Below are positions 24,801 through 34,869 of a stretch of 64,000 nucleotides of DNA, one piece after another (position 1 is the stretch's first letter; the number at the start of each line of letters is the position of its first letter). The translations under genes were made by a program, and so were the position numbers. Origin of the DNA: Nipponacmea schrenckii (Eukaryota > Mollusca > Gastropoda > Lottiidae); NCBI GenBank assembly GCA_030562195.1, contig CM060199.1:9568338-9632337 (forward strand). Direction: 5' to 3'. The notes beneath the pieces are model-generated. The model worked only from the letters and a program-made list of their open reading frames with translations, did no database searches and was not told where the DNA came from.

Positions 24801-27800
24801 TGTTTTTTGAGTTATTGCCCAATTTATTATTCAAATTCAATGCTGCCAGTGGGCGTATATTATCTTGCCTGGCAAACTATCTTAATGAAATATTGTACCT
24901 TTATCATCACAGAAAAGAAGTGTATGCTTGAAGGTTTCATTCCTGTGGTTGGTAACTGTACCGTCAAGATTTTATTCAAAATCAATGCTGCTAGTGGACA
25001 TATATTACAAATTCCCAGCAAGCTATCTTCTGTTTAGATATATTTTTTTGTGATAAAAAGAATACATACAATAGCCTCTGATAGTCTAGCCTGCTTTCAT
25101 ATCTAAGTAGGTATAATTAACTAGAATGCTATCTTACAGGCACAGGCCAAAAATATAATATAATCTACTTATTGACCCATAGAAAAATTTAGTCCAAATT
25201 TAATTTTGTGTCTCCTAACTACAAATGATATGTCATAAAGAATTTTTAGCTATAGAATAATTTTATATGACATGTTGTGATAATAGATCTTACACAGAAA
25301 GATATTATTATCAAGCCAAGCCACACTCAATTTGATATCTGTAATATAAAATTTTATATTGTAAAGGCAGTTAAGTTAATAGGTATTGATCTAATATCAG
25401 AGTTGATTAATCTTCAACTATTGTGTTGAGTTAAAATGTTTGATTCAAAATGAAATATGTTCAGGAGTTTATAAAATGTTAAAGGATGAATTTTGTTCAG
25501 GGATTAGAGATTTTCTAGAAATTTAAACAAAAAAAGGTGAATTCATAGCTTGAGGGTGAGCTGAAATCAGTATAGGGTACAGACCTCTACACCTGTATTA
25601 TATGTTCATTGAGACTGCAGACATACCAGGATTCACTTCTTGTTGTCATGTCAGCAACATAACAGAAAAATTTCCTGGATGCAGACTTGAACATTTTTTG
25701 ACTTCAAGCCTTTTCTTAGGTAAGCCTTCATTTGTTTCATTAATTTTTAGTTTTAAATTTAGTAATATATTTCATGAATAGAGAATTTAACTCTAGTCTT
25801 CTTGGTTGTTATATTATGTGTTAATTGAAAAAATCTATTTGACAATAGTGTTTAGGATGTATTGAGATATGTCACAATAGGTAATTTTATTGATGATGTA
25901 AAAATGGTGTTAGAGCCTTCTATTTTATTACATGTCTTTATATCTTTCAGTGTATGGTTTTTAATATGAGTGATATCCTAGCATGTAATTAAAATCAAAG
26001 ATTCAGGCTGAATTAAACACCATTTATTAACAAGGTAAATGTAATTTAATATTGATAGCACGATAATATGTCCATCTGAATCTGAAAGTCAACTTTGTGA
26101 ATACAGTCACCTACAGGAATGATAAGAATGCCAAATAGAGCTAAAATTATCCACGAATTTTGTATTTTGCCCATTGAACATACCAGTAACATGTATTTTA
26201 GCATCTGAGACTTTTCAAAAAGAAAAATTAAATTTATCTTACAGCTATACATCATAAAAGAGGATTCATCTTAAAACTAAAAGAAATTCAGTTATATTCT
26301 GAGGTAGGTAAAATTTAGATTCATTAAGAAAATTGCTATGATTGTTATATTAAGGAATGATAATGTTATAAATATATGGTAATAAAACTGTAGGAATGGT
26401 AATGTTATAATATATGGTAATAAAACTGTAGGAATGATAATGTTATAATATATGATAATAAAACTGAAGGAATGATAATGTTATAATATATGATAATAAA
26501 ACTGAAGGAATGATAATGTTATAATATATGATAATAAAACTGAAGGAATGATAATGTTGTAATATATGGTAATAAAACTGAAGGAATGATAATGTTATAA
26601 ATATATGGTAATAAAGCTGAAGGAATGATAATGTTATAATATATGATAATAAAACTGTAGGAATGATAATGTTATAATATATGGTAATAAAACTGTAGGA
26701 ATGATAATGTTATAATATATGATAATAAAACTGAAGGAATGATAATGTTATAATATATGATAATAAAACTGAAGGAATGATAATGTTGTAATATATGGTA
26801 ATAAAACTGAAGGAATGATAATGTTATAAATATATGGTAATAAAGCTGAAGGAATGATAATGTTATAATATATGATAATAAAACTGTAGGAATGATAATG
26901 TTATAATATATGGTAATAAAACTGTGGGAATGATAATGTTATAATATATATGATAATAAAACTGAAGGAATGATAGTTATAATATATGATAAAAATAAAA
27001 CTGAAGGAGCTGGTTAAATGATATTTGAAAGGAAAAGCTGAAGGAATGACAATACAACAATTCTGAATAAATAGACACAGCACAAAATTGGGATCAAACC
27101 ATGACATTGATCAGGGAACATTTGTTTACAAGACCAAAGCCAACAGAATCAATAGTAAGAGAGTAATCATATTGGTTGTTACATTCTGTTAATTACAAAT
27201 CTTATTCCCATTCTTAACGGGATCTTCCCATGGTTACGATATAAGATCCTATCCACTAGAAGGATAAAAAGCATAATCTCTCCGAGCGTAACAGGGCTCC
27301 TTGTAAAACTTTCTAGGGAACGGAACACTTGAATCTGAGAATCTATTTGGTTTATTTATGCTGCCTGTTGAACTTTTCAGTAATGTGTGAATGTGTTTTA
27401 TACAAGTCAATCTCAAAATCCTATTTTGTTTGAAGAGAAAAGATGACTTCTTTAGGTTATAAGGGAAGTCTGGCCAAATTTTCTCTTCCCAATTAAAGTC
27501 TTTTCTCCACTGTGGCTGTAATCTGATGAGCTGTGTATCATATAAGACGTAAATAATGAATGTTAAAAGCTCTCAGGTTTATAAAGGTTGATTTTATGTG
27601 GACAATATTTTAGTCACTCAACATAAAATCAACTTCAAGTATGAGTGTATTTCCAAGTTCAACAGGGGCTTTGTTTATGAATACAACTTCTTTAGGATAA
27701 GGGGAGTTGTCTAAAACTAAATTTTGGCTTTAACTGGACATATTTCAGTCTTGTATAATATTAGGAATTCTCCCTCTGTAGGAACGGCCAAAAGATTTGA

Positions 27801-30800
27801 TGTTGTTTTTTACTAAACTGGAAAGGGGACGGCGACCTGCATGACAGCTGAAGGCAAGCATGTGGTAGGTGTGGGGGCCACTATTACTGCAGGGCGGTAC
27901 TGAGTAGGTGTGGTCATGAAGTCCTACGGTTGCAAATTAGATCATCAAAAAATCAAATGACATTCTATATTTTTTACCTTGCTTCAGGGGGATCAAATCT
28001 AGACTCGTGCCAGATATTTTTCTGAATTATTCTCAGTTTTCATGTGTTCAATGGATAAAGGCAGTCAAACTTGGGCAGGTTCTGCATCTATCGGGTGGCA
28101 TACTAAACTCTGGCGGTGGGACTAGCTGTGGGATTAAGACCATTAAGTGATAGCATGGTGTAACAACCATTTGAATATCAATCTTTTTTTTTGTTTCTAC
28201 AACATAGTGACTTCTATTGTAATTATATTTTATTACCATTAAAGATGAAATAGATTGGTGAACAGTCTTTGGTTTTATCTGGCATCACTTTAGATAAAAG
28301 CAGTTTGTATTTGTACCGTTATAATATTTATCCTTTAATTATAATCTTGTGTTATATATTGTAATAATATACTTAATTTAAGAATTATTTAGACATTGAT
28401 AAATTTATACTGGTAACAAATATGGTAATAAAACTGAAGGAATGATATTGTAATAATATATGATAATAAAACTGAAGGACTGATAATGTTATAATATATG
28501 ATAATTAAACTGAAGGAATGATAATGTTATAATATATGGTAATTAAACTTAAGGTATGATAATGTTATAATATATGATAATAAAACTGAAGGAATGATAA
28601 TGTTATAATATATGGTAATAAAACTGAAGGAATGTTAATGTTATAATATATGATAATAAAACTGAAGGAATGATAATGTTATAATATATGGTAATTAAAC
28701 CGAAGGAATGATAATGTTATAATATATGGTAATAAAACTGAAGGAATGTTAATGTTATAATATATGATAATAAAACTGAAGGAATGATAATTTATAATAT
28801 ATGGTAATTAAACTGAAGGAATGATAATGTTATAATATATGATAATAAAACTGTAGGAATGATAATGTTATAATATATGGTAATAAAACTGTAGGAATGA
28901 TAATGTTATAATATATGGTAATAAAACTGTAGGAATGATAATGTTATAATATATGATAATAAAACTGTAGGAATGATAATGTTATAATATATGGTAATAA
29001 AACTGTAGGAATGATGTTATAATATATGATAATAAAACTGAAGGAATGATAATGTTATAATATATGATAATAAAACTGAAGGAATGATAGTTATAATATA
29101 TGATAATGAAACTGTAGGAATGAAAATGTTATAATATATGGTAATAAAATTGAAGGAATGATAGTTATAATATATGATAATAAAACTGAAGGAATGATAA
29201 TGTTATAATATATGATAAAAATAAAACTGAAGGAGCTGGTTAAATGATATTTGAAAAGAAAAGCTGAAGGAATGACAATACAACAATTCTGAATAAATAG
29301 ACACAGCACAAAATTGGGATCAAACCTTGACATTGATCAGAGAACATTTGTTTATAAGACCAAAGCCAACAGAATCAATAGTAAGAGAGTAATCATATTG
29401 GTTGTTACATTCTGTTAATTACAAATCTTATTCCCATTCTTAATGGGATCTTCCCATGGTTACGATATAAGATCCTATCCACTAGAAGGATAAAAAGCAT
29501 AATCTCTCCGAGCGTAACAGGGCTCCTTGTAAAACTTCCTAGGGAACGGAACACTTGAATCTGAGAATCTATTGGGTTTATTTATGCTGCCTGTTGAACT
29601 TTTCAGTAATTGTGTGAATGTGTTTTATACAAGTCAATCTCAAAATCCTATTTTGTTTGAAGAGAAAAGATGACTTCTTTAGGTTATAAGGGAATTCTGG
29701 CCAAATTTTCTCTTCCTAATTCAAGTCTTTCCTCCACTGTGGTTATAATCTGATGAGCTGTGTATCATATAAGACGTAAAGAATGAATGTTAAAAGCTCT
29801 CAGATTTATAAAGGTTGATTTTATGTGGACAATATTTTAGTCACTCAACATAAAATCAACTTCAAGTATAGTGCATTTCCAAGTTCAACAGGGGCTTTGT
29901 TTATGAAAACAACTTCTTTAGGATAAGGGGAGTTGTCTAAAACTAAATTTTGGCTTTAACTGGACATATTTCAGTCTTGTATTATATTAGGAATTCTCCC
30001 TCTGTAGGAACGGCCAAAAGATTGATGATGTTGTTTTTTACTAAACTGGAAAGGGGACGGCGACCTGCATGACAGCTGAAGGCAAGCATGTGGTAGGTGT
30101 GGGGGCCACTATTACTGCAGGGCGGTACTGAGTAGGTGTGGTCATGAAGTCTTACGGTCGCAAATTAGATCATCAAAAAATCAAATGACATTCTATATTT
30201 TTTACCTTGCTTAAGGGGGATCAAATCTAGACTAGTGCCAGATTTTTTCTAAATTATTCTAAGTTTTCATGTGTTCAATGGATAAAGGGGGTCAAACTTG
30301 GGTAGGTCCTGTGTCTATCGGGTGGCATACTAAACTCTGGCGGTGGGACTAGCTGTGGGATTAAGACCATTAAGTGATAGCATGGTGTAACAACCATTTG
30401 AATATCAATCTCTTTATTTTGTTTGAAACCTCCTAGCATTGTTCTTTCCTGGATCGTTGGTAGCCATTTTACAGCTGGGTCAACTGGAATCCTGAGTGTG
30501 CTATAGAACCTAAATGATATTCAGGAATTGAGTACTATATTATGCTTGAACAATGTATGGCTTACAGGAATTTATTTTGGTGACATTTGTCAATTTTAAA
30601 CTGCCTTATGTGTTTTTTTAAATATGTATGTATATGTATTAAATGAATTTAACTATTAGATATTTATATGAATACCATCAATACTATTTCTGCTTCCCAC
30701 TACTGTGAGTGCACAGTTTTGATGTTCTACTGTGTATCAGAAACAACTGTCCTCAGAATGAGATGAGCATTTCTCTTTCAAATTGAACCATTTTTACACA

Positions 30801-33800
30801 TTTCTTGTTATTTAGGTGAGATATAGGGCCTCTATCAAATGATATATAGATTATTGTTTAGAAATGTGATTAGTTACATAAAGCTATATGTGCCATAAAC
30901 ATTTGGATATCATTAAAAAAATTGTTGTAAAAGGTTAATAAACCCTTCACAGTACAGACAACCTAAATCAAATTTTTGCTTTTTTAATTGGTATTTGGTG
31001 AATGTTGGTACAATCTAGAATGGTTACATTTCAAATATTTCAGTGGAATATTTTCCAATTTCAAACTTCTGTGGTCTGTAAAATTTAGGAATTTATATTG
31101 GAATGATTCTTCTATTCCTCAGCATCCTTCAACAATAATCCTAATTCTACACCTAACTTTAACACACTTACACATAGATTCCTAAATTCTATAAACCATA
31201 AACCAATATCAAAAACTTAAAAATTTTGCGATTCATGCATAGCGATATTTTGAAATTGATAACCAATTTAGATTGTTTGAAATTTAATTTTAAATTCAAA
31301 TTTCAAATTTTTAACTTTTAGTAGCATTACTTGGATTAGAATCTGCGTTTAGGCGAAATAATAAGTTTAATTTGACATCTTGAAATAGTGTAACCACTCG
31401 TGTTTCTAAATATACATATCTTCATATAAACTGATTTTTATAGAATTTTTACAAAAATTGAAACCTGATTTGAAGAAAATTATTTGTTTAAAACAAAAAA
31501 TATATTCAGGTTTTGTAATGGTATATAATTTGATTGGTTTTAAATTATTTCATTTAAATAGTTTATGCAAAATTGTTAGGCCAATAGCTTGATACAAATT
31601 TGGTATATATATATATATAGATCGAATATCCAAAGCCAACTTGATTATTCTGAACACAGTGGAGCCCAATACAAGCGGTAGGGTATTGATGGTATATTTT
31701 GTAAATGATTAACAGTTGTTTTGTTTTCTATTTGTAGATATGAGACCAGAAGAAAGACTGGGATGAAATGATAAAAACATAAAAGGAAGCAAGAATCATC
31801 TATTTAATATCTTGAACGAATATATCATTATATATATGCACAGCTTTATGGAACAACAATCACTGGTCAAAGTTTATGCTACGTTTCGGCGTGTTTCCCC
31901 CGCCGTCCTCAGGCACAGAATGACAAGACATGATAGGCAACGATATATATACAATTGTACTTATTATTAAAATAACACAAGAGATAAAATATTTTATTAT
32001 TGCAAATACATTTATGTTAAAAGGTATGATAAAAAGAAAACGATACTTAAAATAACATACAATTCTGATTCAATTAAGAGGGGTTATCATTAAAATAACA
32101 CAAGAGATAAAATATTTTATTATTGCAAATACATTTATGTTTAAAGGTATGATAAAAAGGAAACTGATACTTAAAATAGCATACAATTCTGATTTAATTA
32201 AGGGGGTTAATTGAAGATTAAGTAAATAAATTGTTTTATTAATAGTGAATAACATCGTATAAAAAATAACTATTGATTGGGAAGTGAAGTGTTTTATTTA
32301 CCAAATATGAATCAATTTATGCAAATTAATAATTCTGACACCTTCATCTCTGTTTAGGTCTGGCTGGTATCTTCTGATGTTGATGGCTTCATGAAGTCTC
32401 CTGGTTTTATCAATATGCTTATTTAATGTCAGTATGTTGGTATTTACTTTATGTCCTGTTTTTCTCCCCATAGCAAGATGTTCAGCTACAGCTGATATTC
32501 CTTCATTGCCAGGTTTGTCTTGGTGGTCTTTTACACGAACATAACTTTGAAAATACCAACATACTGACATTAAATAAGCATATTGATAAAACCAGGAGAC
32601 TTCATGAAGCCATCAACATCAGAAGATACCAGCCAGACCTAAACAGAGATGAAGGTGTCAGAATTTCACATGCATATGACAAACTTATCTGACTGAATTA
32701 TTAATTTGCATAAATTGATTTGGTAAATAAAACACTTCACTTCCCAATCAATAGTTATTTTTTATACGATGTTATTCACTATTAATAAAACAATTTATTT
32801 ACTTAATCTTCAATTAACCCCCTTAATTAAATCAGAATTGTATGCTATTTTAAGTATCAGTTTCCTTTGTATCATACCTTTAAACATAAATGTATTTGCA
32901 ATAATAAAATATTTTATCTCTTGTGTTATTTTAATGATAACCCCTCTTAAATGAATCAGAATTAATGTTATTTTAAGTATCGTTTTCTTTTTATCATACC
33001 TTTAACATTATGTATTTGCAATAATAAAATATTTTATCTCTTGTGTTATTTTAATGATAACGTCAATTGTATAATATCTTTGTATCAGTCTTGTATTCTT
33101 GTTCCATAAAGCTGTGCATATATATCTTACTCAGAATTGTAAATGCCATTTAAATTGATATATATCTTACTTATTGCTGTATATTTTTTTCGAATTAAAA
33201 GATATGAAATGTGTTGTTTTCATTCAACAATAATTGAAATTTCTGCTGTCTCTATAAAGAAATTTCAAATACCAGTTGTGGGGATCCTATTGAAATAATG
33301 AGTACATTTGCATACACACTATTCACTTACACATGACTTGGGTACCAAATACACCTGTTAAAGACACTGTCATTATAACCAGGAGCTCCATAAAATAAAA
33401 CTTATTTCCAAATTACGCCTTGTGTAAAGGTCAAGTTTTGGTAAAAAATATCCTGCAAAAACATAAACCCCTGTAAGGCACTGGAAATACCATTAATTAC
33501 CCAATTTAAGAGCATGGTTCATAACACAGTTCTTGACACTGTTGTCCATTGCTTCAATACAGACTCTCTTTAGATCAACGTTCAAGAGAACAGTTATAAA
33601 ATTGGCAAGAGTTCTATCTTCAAAAAGATAGATTGCCAGGCAAGGTTATATATGCATGAATATTTCATTCACGTGATTCTTACTGCACTGTCAAGTTTTT
33701 ATTCATATTCAAAGCTGCCAGTGGGCGTATGTTACCTTGCCTGGCAATCTGTCTTGAATAATGTTTCAAATTAATTTGTGCAGCTTTACCAACTGGCAAT

Positions 33801-33872
33801 ATTTTGGATGTTTTATTTTTACAGAAATTTGAAAGTCATATGGAAGAGCATTTAGAACCAGTGGAGATTTGA
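12032..33872 (+). CDS. ZNF106: ZNF106 orthologue: C2H2 zinc-finger / WD40-repeat protein, 17 coding exons, 2040 aa
   Basis: Exons: 12032-12118, 12384-12442, 12705-12848, 13294-15520, 15804-16619, 16912-16963, 17978-19625, 19966-20092, 20337-20471, 21433-21549, 21900-22088, 22529-22591, 22791-22910, 23145-23219, 23510-23581, 23861-24004, 33825-33872. All phases agree and the sum is 6123 bases. Order: two C2H2 fingers (C18/C21/H34/H40; C55/C58/H71/H77), a 1.5-thousand-residue disordered part interrupted by a helical region and a coiled coil (about 985-1128), WD40 blades (about 1679-1977) and two C-terminal CxxxxC fingers. This order and the terminal finger text match vertebrate ZNF106 (1883 aa), a nuclear RNA-binding protein tied to splicing and neuromuscular maintenance. 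The start ATG sits in an exon preceded by UTR. Odd points: intron 16 uses a GC donor and spans 9.8 kb. I read the exon structure by eye; the weakest junction is the donor at 15521 (CAG|GTAGAT). Confidence 0.93.
13294..15520 (+). CDS. ZNF106: ZNF106 exon 4: large disordered, charged exon
   Basis: A single 2.2-kb exon (residues about 98-839). The first third is rich in W, N, G and aromatic residues (WWNPWNMPPWHRQNF and similar), as in the corresponding region of vertebrate ZNF106; it is followed by lysine/serine-rich stretches with several basic nuclear-localisation-like clusters (KKRQENTN, PKKSKEN, KKAKTFMKKKKT). Near the end is a predicted helical block (LTKEMLIKLVNSPRSRKERM). The open frame runs on 57 bases past the donor at 15521 to a stop, so use of that donor is inferred from frame continuity into the next exon. 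Confidence 0.88.
15804..19625 (+). CDS. ZNF106: ZNF106 exons 5-7: coiled coil and acidic/serine-rich linker
   Basis: Exon 5 (15804-16619) ends in a helix with LQMSLKEEDLQKELTVID, continued by exon 6 (16912-16963, IEAQRLKLMERRSNVLN); vertebrate ZNF106 has the matching LNISLREEEL coiled coil before its WD repeats. Exon 7 (17978-19625) joins in phase 1 and is a 549-residue serine/glutamate-rich linker with SDDDSESEDSDLLEI near its end, resembling a CK2-type acidic patch. Exon 7 ends CAAAG|GTATTA. Confidence 0.85.
19966..23581 (+). CDS. ZNF106: ZNF106 exons 8-15: WD40 propeller
   Basis: Eight short exons (19966-20092, 20337-20471, 21433-21549, 21900-22088, 22529-22591, 22791-22910, 23145-23219, 23510-23581) encode residues about 1679-1977. 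Recognisable blade strands include VYSGSGDKTVMVHDLHTGE, LYSASYDRLIRCYDVE and LYTGNRDGEILVLPL, with a GH motif (VLEGHSKTAFSV) in exon 11. All exons from 9 onward are phase 0, and boundaries fall between strands. Intron 9 contains a hAT transposase remnant and a minisatellite built from copies of the exon 10 acceptor. Confidence 0.92.
20732..21163 (-). mobile_element. hAT transposase C-terminal dimerisation domain remnant (ZNF862/KIAA1586-like)
   Basis: An open minus-strand frame of 143 residues contains TDQFPNCTRVMMIGRILPVS followed by SSIECERGFSRQNLIKTRLR and LDQLMRVSLNG, the typical hAT C-terminal block (P.S...CERGFS..N.IKT..R..L....L..LM.IS). The rest of the transposase is missing and no terminal repeats are visible. 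It sits in intron 9 of ZNF106 in antisense, directly against a splice-site minisatellite. Confidence 0.85.
21160..21432 (+). repeat. 65-bp tandem repeat made of ZNF106 exon 10 acceptor copies
   Basis: The motif TTTCAGAATTCTAGTGTTAT recurs with AG-A starting at 21167, 21232 (AAGTC variant), 21301, 21366 and finally 21431, where it is the real start of exon 10 (21433). Units are 65, 69, 65 and 65 bases. Each unit contains an acceptor-like pyrimidine stretch, the CAG and about 20 bases of the exon. Reading on from the decoy acceptors in the exon frame reaches TAG within 13-14 codons. Confidence 0.88.
22226..22330 (+). repeat. Possible tRNA-derived SINE head
   Basis: TGGCTCAGTGAG (22226-22237) fits a polymerase III A box as in tRNA-derived SINEs. 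A convincing B box was not found, so the assignment is weak. In ZNF106 intron 11. Confidence 0.25.
23861..24004 (+). CDS. ZNF106: ZNF106 exon 16: C-terminal fingers, GC donor
   Basis: Encodes 48 residues with HLLYHLLNDHTVQNSF then KCTWRGCKQWFYTQKDSK, closely matching the end of vertebrate ZNF106 (HLKQHLLTDH ... KCRWKNC ... RKGSK). The exon ends AAG|GCAAGT, so the intron starts with GC, not GT (24005-24006). Without splicing, the frame would add only 13 residues (AS...LLYK) before a stop. Only the cysteine pair of the last finger lies here; its histidines are in exon 17. Confidence 0.9.
24075..25020 (+). repeat. Dispersed repeat with internal 150-bp units (ATGAAACTTGGTRTGAGCATT)
   Basis: Starts ACGCCCACATTAATATGGGG, contains clustered GTCGGTC/GTCCGTC words, then four to five imperfect units with TTGTTGTAGACAC, ATGAAACTTGGTGTGAGCA, GAATTGATAAG and GAGTTATTGCCC. 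An inverted copy is at 34400-34865. Non-coding. At the start of ZNF106 intron 16. Confidence 0.78.
25030..26340. other. ZNF106 intron 16: unique AT-rich part
   Basis: No exon, repeat array or RNA gene seen. Confidence 0.5.
26353..27000. repeat. 38-bp AT-rich minisatellite, first block
   Basis: About 17 copies of a unit built on GAATGATAATGTTATAATAT and ATGATAATAAAACTGAAG, with GTAGG/GAAGG and GAT/GGT variants. A higher-order pattern is visible: a group of variants around 26400-26620 recurs around 26690-26870. Lies in ZNF106 intron 16. Confidence 0.88.
27001..28187. repeat. 1.19-kb segment, copy 1 of a tandem duplication
   Basis: From CTGAAGGAGCTGGTTAAATG to TTTGAATATCAATCTTTT this segment is nearly identical to 29227-30412. 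It contains a 13-base perfect inverted repeat (27587-27599 and 27621-27633, GTTGATTTTATGT / ACATAAAATCAAC). No coding potential recognised. Confidence 0.88.
28419..29226. repeat. 38-bp AT-rich minisatellite, second block
   Basis: The same unit as at 26353-27000, about 21 copies, again directly preceding a copy of a 1.19-kb single-copy segment. Lies in ZNF106 intron 16. Confidence 0.88.
29227..30412. repeat. 1.19-kb segment, copy 2 of a tandem duplication
   Basis: Near-identical to 27001-28187, with scattered substitutions and 1-2-base indels. The inverted repeat is kept (29814-29826 and 29848-29860). Together with the preceding minisatellite the repeat period is about 2.2 kb. Confidence 0.88.
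30413..31829. other. ZNF106 intron 16: unique AT-rich part
   Basis: No coding signal. A (TA)8-like stretch is at about 31604. Confidence 0.5.
31830..33125. mobile_element. Penelope-like element fragment arranged as a palindrome
   Basis: The left arm (about 31830-32449) and right arm (about 32551-33125) are inverted copies; outer ends read GCACAGCTTTATGGAACAA and TTGTTCCATAAAGCTGTGC. The minus strand across the centre (32298-32570) encodes GISAVAEHLAMGRKTGHKVN and HEAINIRRYQPDLNRDEG, the end of the GIY-YIG endonuclease of Penelope-like retroelements (SAVAEH...H, EAI.I......LNRD.G). Both arms also carry the same short frame MLFTINKTIYLLNLQLTPL. Reverse transcriptase is absent. Inverted partial copies are common for this group. 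Confidence 0.8.
31880..31914 (-). ncRNA. Hammerhead-ribozyme-like motif of a Penelope-like element (degenerate)
   Basis: On the minus strand: CTGAGGA, then CGGCG, a loop, CGCCG and AAACGTAGC. This resembles the CUGANGA - stem II - GAAAC core known from hammerheads in Penelope-like elements. Pairing of CGGCG with CGCCG uses the G expected in GAA, so the core is imperfect by my reading. It is present only in the left arm of the palindrome. Confidence 0.35.
33605..33760. repeat. Inverted repeat GATTGCCAGGCAAGGTTATA / ACCTTGCCTGGCAATCT
   Basis: GATTGCCAGGCAAGGT (about 33630) and ACCTTGCCTGGCAATC (about 33733) form a 16-base perfect stem near the acceptor of ZNF106 exon 17. Related text (CAGTGGGCGTAT, TTGCCTGGCAA) occurs twice at 24840-25020, so this is a dispersed repeat family present at both ends of intron 16. 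Confidence 0.65.
33825..33872 (+). CDS. ZNF106: ZNF106 exon 17: last 15 codons and stop
   Basis: After a pyrimidine-rich acceptor (TTTTATTTTTACAG) the frame reads KFESHMEEHLEPVEI and stops at 33870-33872. HMEEH supplies the histidine pair of the last C2H2 finger, in line with GHIERHAE in the vertebrate protein. Phase 0 matches exon 16. The 9.8 kb distance to exon 16 is unusual for so small a terminal exon, but the fit to the family is specific. Confidence 0.85.
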   Translation, partial: KFESHMEEHLEPVEI

Positions 33873-34324
33873 TCTTTTCTATGATCTGGATGGAATATCT
33901 TAGTTTGTCTAGTCAAATCCTTTTATATTATGGTTCAGAAAAAGTGTCAATCTGTCACTTCAAATGATAAGAAAATCAGTGGTTCAGAAAGACAGTGACA
34001 GTCAGCAGATGAACATGACAGTGTCTATCAGTATGTCAAGAATAACAGTTTCAAAGTAGATGATAATAATAGTGTCAATGAGTGAGTGAGATTGACGGTT
34101 TCAATGTCATCAGATGAGAGTTTCAAAGTACATTATTAAGAAAATGTCAATCAGTGGTTCAGAATTAGTCTTGACCTGTGTCCCTACAATATTCTGGCAT
34201 ATTATTTCAGTTCTGTTCTTATTGATTACACACTTTGGATGAGATTTGTCTAAATTTGCGATTTTTTTTGGTAATATTTTTTGTTGTTAAAAAATAACTG
34301 TGATAACTTTTGTTAAAGATTATA

Positions 34325-34330
34325 AATAAA
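34325..34330 (+). terminator. ZNF106: Polyadenylation signal AATAAA of ZNF106
   Basis: AATAAA occurs about 450 bases after the ZNF106 stop codon, followed by T-rich sequence. It is the first canonical signal in a plausible 3' UTR (33873 to about 34350). The site of cleavage is not visible. Confidence 0.45.
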
Positions 34331-34399
34331 TGAACATAACTTATTTACATTAATTATTTTCTTTATCTTTCTTATCATAACTTTAATTGGTATGGATGA

Positions 34400-34865
34400 C
34401 CTCAATGCCAAGATGTTTGACCCATGATCAAGACTAGTAAGAAAACAGCTTCTTTATTTCTATGAAAATTTAAGCTTCTATTGTGTCTACAACAAATATA
34501 GTCACAGGGGCAATAACTCACTAATCGTTTATTGAAAAATCGTCCAAATCAAACTTGACTGCCGTCTTATCAATTCAAATGCTCATACCAAGTTTCATTA
34601 AAATCCATAGAAAATTTCAGCTTCTATTGTGTCTACAACAAATATAGTGGCAGGGGCAAAACCCCAAAAAACGTTCATCGCAATATCATCAAAATTGAAC
34701 TTGACCACCATCTTATCAATTCTAATGCTCACACTGAGTTTTATACAAATCAATTGAAATTATAGCTTCTATAGTGTCTACAACAGATGTTGACAGACGG
34801 ACCGCATACCGACGGACAGGGGCGAAGACAATATACGTCTACATATTCATGTGGGCGTTTAAAAA
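34400..34865 (-). repeat. Inverted copy of the 24-kb dispersed repeat, downstream of ZNF106
   Basis: The reverse complement starts AACGCCCACATGAATATG, then GTCCGTCTGTCAACAT and three units with TTGTTGTAGACAC and TGAAACTTGGTATGAGCAT. It lies just beyond the ZNF106 polyadenylation signal, between this gene and the F-box gene. Confidence 0.78.
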
Positions 34866-34869
34866 TTAA

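Noticed and set aside
32070..32954. Two identical 61-codon frames on opposite strands (MLFTINKTIY)
   Set aside because: Product of the palindromic Penelope-like element arms, not two genes.
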